Source of the DNA: an uncultured Eubacterium sp. | GTDB taxonomy: Bacteria; Bacillota; Clostridia; Oscillospirales; Acutalibacteraceae | Direction of reading: 5' to 3' | NCBI GenBank assembly: GCA_910583925.1 | Contig: CAJTZJ010000001.1 | Span: forward strand, 149,511-213,510 | DNA length: 64,000 bases | Shown here: one piece after another, positions 62,701-64,000 of the stretch | Position numbering within the stretch: position 1 is the first letter of the stretch | Layout of the letters: every line of letters starts with the position of its first letter | Made by a program: the position numbers and the translations under genes | Notes under the pieces: model-generated | Databases searched by the model: none | Seen by the model: only the letters and a program-made list of their open reading frames with translations | What the model was told of the DNA's origin: nothing

Positions 62701-64000
62701 GGCAACAGTTACCAATACGATGAACAGTATTTATCGTTTGAAGCATATCTACATACCCGAAGCATTTATTGATGGCGATTGGTTTAATGTTGAAAGCTTA
62801 AAATTAACATATGGCAGCAGTAATTCACATACAGCAACCTTTAATTTAAAACAGCTCAAAGACAGCGGTTATTTAACCAAGGATGCGGCAAATCATCAAT
62901 ATATATTTGATTTAAATCCGTTTATTAAGGATCATATAGATGAGTTTGCCAAGTTTAATCCGAACAACTATGAAAACGGCGATGTTTATATTAGCGAATG
63001 GATTCATTCCTTTGTTATCAAGCTTTCTGCCGTTAATGCTAAGCAGAGTGATGGAGCCGGTGTTCTGAAAGGCGGAGAATTCCTTAACTCGGAAAGGCAA
63101 AAGCAAACTGCAAACAGAGGCGGAATAGAAAATTCTGCTTTGCCTACATTTTCATATGATGGTGTTTATGTGGACAGAACAGTTGAAGATATTACTGCAA
63201 ATACATGGACAAAGAAATCAAGACCTACCATTTGGCATGGTCCGAACGGCAACCATGAATATTCAAGTTCTACAGATTATTATAACTACGCAGATACCGT
63301 ATTTACTTCTTCGGAAAAGAACGCAGAAGCATATAAGAATCTGAATGGCTCCAGCCAGAATGATGGTTACGGAAATGGTGACAGACGCGATTATTATAAT
63401 ATTAAAAATCTTGTAGCCAATATGAATGTGAAGGCGCAGCGTGTTACAACTATGGATGATGGCTCCAAGACCTTTGCATATGATATTGATTATTCGGAAG
63501 GGTCAAATACATATCTTAAAGTAGATAAAAATCATCTTCTTCCGGATGATTATATTGAATATCAGTTAACTGTTGCGGCTTCGGCTGACAGTATGATTCC
63601 GGTTTATCATCCTGATATACGCTTTGTTGCTCCGACAGGGCAGAGAGTTGTTGGCTGGTATATCATTGAAAATACATCTGATATTCCGGATGATGATATT
63701 ACAGGTAAACTCAGTACAGCATCAACAGGTTCCAACACGGCAATTACAGCAAGCCCGATTGATAAGAAGGCTTATTACAGCCTTGTTGAGGGTACTGACG
63801 GAAATGAGGAAACCTATTACAGACGCCTGGATATATCGGCAGGTGATTTAAGTAAAGAGGAATCTTTAAATCAGCTTGCTAAGGGCAAAAAGATTGTTGT
63901 TTCCGTTATAACACAGCTTACTGACGAGCTTAGCACATTTGAGGGTAAAACAATCAACCCGGGAATTTATGCTGCTGCTCATCCTCAGCATACTTATTCT
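56744..64000 (+). CDS. Giant secreted surface protein, 5' part (at least 2,419 residues)
   Basis: The frame is open from the ATG at 56744 to the last base, read through codon by codon, without a stop. AGAGG lies 7 bases before the ATG. The first 45 residues are a long signal peptide (basic start MKRKWKR, hydrophobic core to about 38, then VYSAEA). The rest is beta-rich, acidic and aromatic, with many Asn, Asp and Tyr, very few Cys. Degenerate modules recur that begin like GFLTQKITIS, GFVTNKIILS or YLTQKIYISP and carry a V-D-S-V-x-I-Y strand, spaced by several hundred residues. A low-complexity Asn/Thr linker lies near residue 1375. No enzyme motif was recognised. It is probably an adhesin or matrix protein; the anchor lies beyond the window. 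Confidence 0.85.
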   Translation, partial: MKRKWKRILGVFMALLMFATSFIQPLGLSFGLFDVYSAEAGPSMDLSITYLSGGNVSEPLPGHQPSRQVMIGHGETNGARINMIGDFRSGVGEGRNAYFDLRLPYFYKDSTGNLATTYDFADIPADQKADPMCLAVKVVGDNEDWEVDKTTEYRGTVHFQSARTVRQGQQIALTLLIYFKGAVPENTSALIYLGGGYETYAYQGATSDGWSATPEMASKNGIYEFICSNLRWEADIQAVNPRNALWDKFNYLVYKITVSNTSEDPASHIKAFSANVEVPTEGNDGYGLHMKEAMHFLYNNGNPIEQTSFELEDREELYVGVPGQGGALIYDVTGIPQEVRDEWNLITFANAVDQNGDPLVPLPYTYTASSSVYFSLYENIYAQEYVDNDATGESVSSKEFYIALPMSTDIPDSQKEMINAHVYNTIVFGSDYTWTKQSGLATHGFDETKTGFTHKKYVLDEDAEKSEKTASIGDEVEYYLGYFQNTSNVPAFEANAVDTAPKDFALKRINAYMNYSDEDEDYDPQLEDWFKEEGTVEFEFSTDEVDEDGNAVTSFVPLGSMVYNADKSSDESKVFTLEVGTLIDDYIKSQALLNKNVKYTNKFRVNFKHRIAPNEAFDGKIGVQGVVDKGIKYENKLVTNYETWQWVNKSAVVDEADYYKEQNSTSVSTATIFATPADPKLVTDVTRVVDDKLTAADSMYVPINVSGTGFRYKLGNNSRSKVIPGILKSGTLLDINQSKPLGFVTNKIILSKALMDIAEVDSVTIYCFKGKNAATKAVKIPFSDFSVDEDGNYYIESSAWKSVGECYEGYVNFKSFGANIALSDDIYVQFAGYTNVVKPAADPLVVTGTFTTDYKDSALDKAVTDPATMIVNTINPIITGFSFDDTDTKKSNENTASGQSKQTTINHIEIPNKQKNVGYEWSICNDAISPSGAVDISIDLSSSVGNKTPNGKNPTVKGFLTQKITISDFSKVADVDSVKIYDWNKNPATDEPNVTIPFSSLTVTDGKVVIGEDVLKDIGYVKNIVLSCSEFYGSEKDEPDKMNIRLDGYSDWYGDLDAALTFTPENTSMANRIITLTNRLRVLKPYAEIHAFIDYYDLSGSALNSTVNSDKNEYTLGVPYDRNFHYSVKVGNPYVSKLDDFEITLDLPLSAEGSDYTGFHTTGMFMSKNLIDNYKVLEYFTFFDASDPDTAYKFDFDKENGTFTAEDGTIYNVVDADGNISIDEKTIFVDWGIENLSKVVVTGKNFAANVDYEDQNYFDFSGFADSSFGTSKRLGVTAVNYFDCIRAENDTKAVSTDGATAYISKMYFDSTIVAAYKDSETTGRFDAVSSSNEHIRMERYTTSYTAYWEDNSELDIGYKAMGSFLVDFRQYLNANTNTNTNNPGNPQYPNTTKAGLIWQEHQGMNYVYTRSFNTAANVDLNITLPDESFDASYLKVHPMAKDYLESIKITRKDGTETIIDKSEWENNSVETAVDTAGNSLDKFFRIDLLQSAESEDLGIYKTPVDYKAENPVTSVVISLNINKTEAVDNKASNPDYGTWFDYFNDNSRYMFEVAGRFYKAGPATATVKTDMEIGNIVERPYAQAKDRSTQGVLNQKTDWSFKNQYRYYWNNYGWYHADAYYDAADLFSTAKTYVYNEQNQILKGVHNYPATTQDLNCTFGMYNEFSVSFFQNTFGSANDYANGGAGSRWVYQDRFDWDKKHGFTDRLVLEDKLPLIKPDAETDYYGYLTQKIYISPQLYPFIDYIEFTKKTVTVKDDGTSTETIDKDKIILKSDDLKLFVNDGTTVTDPTIVGTDEGVTHEGFYEINVYYPEDKAEAADNSIILGKNEFLDGYAVHLKNLPGNGDYTKELDGLDLMKPSEHNTNATPDIFVGGEVYRVRETNPPATDYNKMTSTSYHYMWNAEKSEYATSQYYTMNDTGLLMGYRIPFQAAWKLISTNKKGRAIYDYHEENDNRQNVEPNIGSFDVKIWNRIDTDQQTGRSAYIDTATVTNTMNSIYRLKHIYIPEAFIDGDWFNVESLKLTYGSSNSHTATFNLKQLKDSGYLTKDAANHQYIFDLNPFIKDHIDEFAKFNPNNYENGDVYISEWIHSFVIKLSAVNAKQSDGAGVLKGGEFLNSERQKQTANRGGIENSALPTFSYDGVYVDRTVEDITANTWTKKSRPTIWHGPNGNHEYSSSTDYYNYADTVFTSSEKNAEAYKNLNGSSQNDGYGNGDRRDYYNIKNLVANMNVKAQRVTTMDDGSKTFAYDIDYSEGSNTYLKVDKNHLLPDDYIEYQLTVAASADSMIPVYHPDIRFVAPTGQRVVGWYIIENTSDIPDDDITGKLSTASTGSNTAITASPIDKKAYYSLVEGTDGNEETYYRRLDISAGDLSKEESLNQLAKGKKIVVSVITQLTDELSTFEGKTINPGIYAAAHPQHTYS

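Noticed and set aside
57285..63851. Many short frames on both strands under the giant gene
   Set aside because: They are shadows of the uninterrupted frame from 56744. None has a ribosome site or recognisable product.

Overview
The window comes from an AT-rich, anaerobic, endospore-forming member of the Clostridia, most like a gut Oscillospiraceae/Ruminococcaceae-type fermenter. The evidence is the sporulation regulators SpoIIID and SigG, the [FeFe]-hydrogenase maturases HydE and HydF, araBAD and a GH2 beta-galactosidase, a FeoA/FeoA/FeoB ferrous iron operon, an S-box (SAM-I) riboswitch before metK, and very large repeat-rich surface proteins. No species can be named from the sequence alone.

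Layout. 1-2555: the 3' end of a giant cell-surface protein (MucBP-like repeats, then sixteen 12-residue acidic Ca-binding-type repeats, then a membrane tail). 2783-7796 (minus): an operon hypB - large Fe-S/FAD oxidoreductase - hypA - polytopic membrane protein. 8185-8342: tRNA with CAU anticodon and tRNA-Trp, followed by about 1 kb of decayed coding fragments. 9441-10718 (minus): a sigma-like protein fused to a membrane segment and a Ser/Thr/Pro-rich outer domain. 10940-12244: CNNM/CorC transporter-like protein. 12819-16607: araB-araA-araD. 17017-19044 (minus): secreted transglutaminase-like protein. 19328-20890 (minus): SDR/zinc-ribbon fusion. 20891-22420: SAM riboswitch and metK. 22476-28650: MBL hydrolase, then a small membrane protein coupled to YhgE/Pip, then a TetR - ABC ATPase - FtsX permease operon. 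28716-29840 (minus): proC and spoIIID. 29968-37414: GNAT, lacZ, acpS, nnrDE, a lipoprotein and an SGNH-like protein.

37477-41286 is an iron-uptake locus: a DtxR-family regulator divergent from feoA-feoA-feoB and a Cys-rich FeoB partner, with repeated TTAG-N6-CTAA sites in the promoter and before feoB. 41.4-46.1 kb (minus) is an accessory island of small membrane proteins, a lipoprotein and a trypsin-like secreted protease, containing a segmental duplication and gene fragments. 46109-55618: rluA-family gene, divergent from the tight operon uvrB - MATE - uvrA - hydE - hydF. 55678-56448 (minus): sigG. From 56744 to the end, a perfect consensus promoter drives an uninterrupted frame of at least 2,419 codons for a secreted giant protein that runs off the window.

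The most interesting items are the hypA/hypB-oxidoreductase-membrane protein operon in a genome that carries [FeFe] maturases, the membrane-anchored sigma-like protein, the duplicated membrane-protein island with an in-frame stop and protease neighbour, the Feo iron-box array, and the two giant surface proteins. Hexamers, repeats and palindromes were read by eye. Family assignments rest on recognised motifs and memory; no database search was run.
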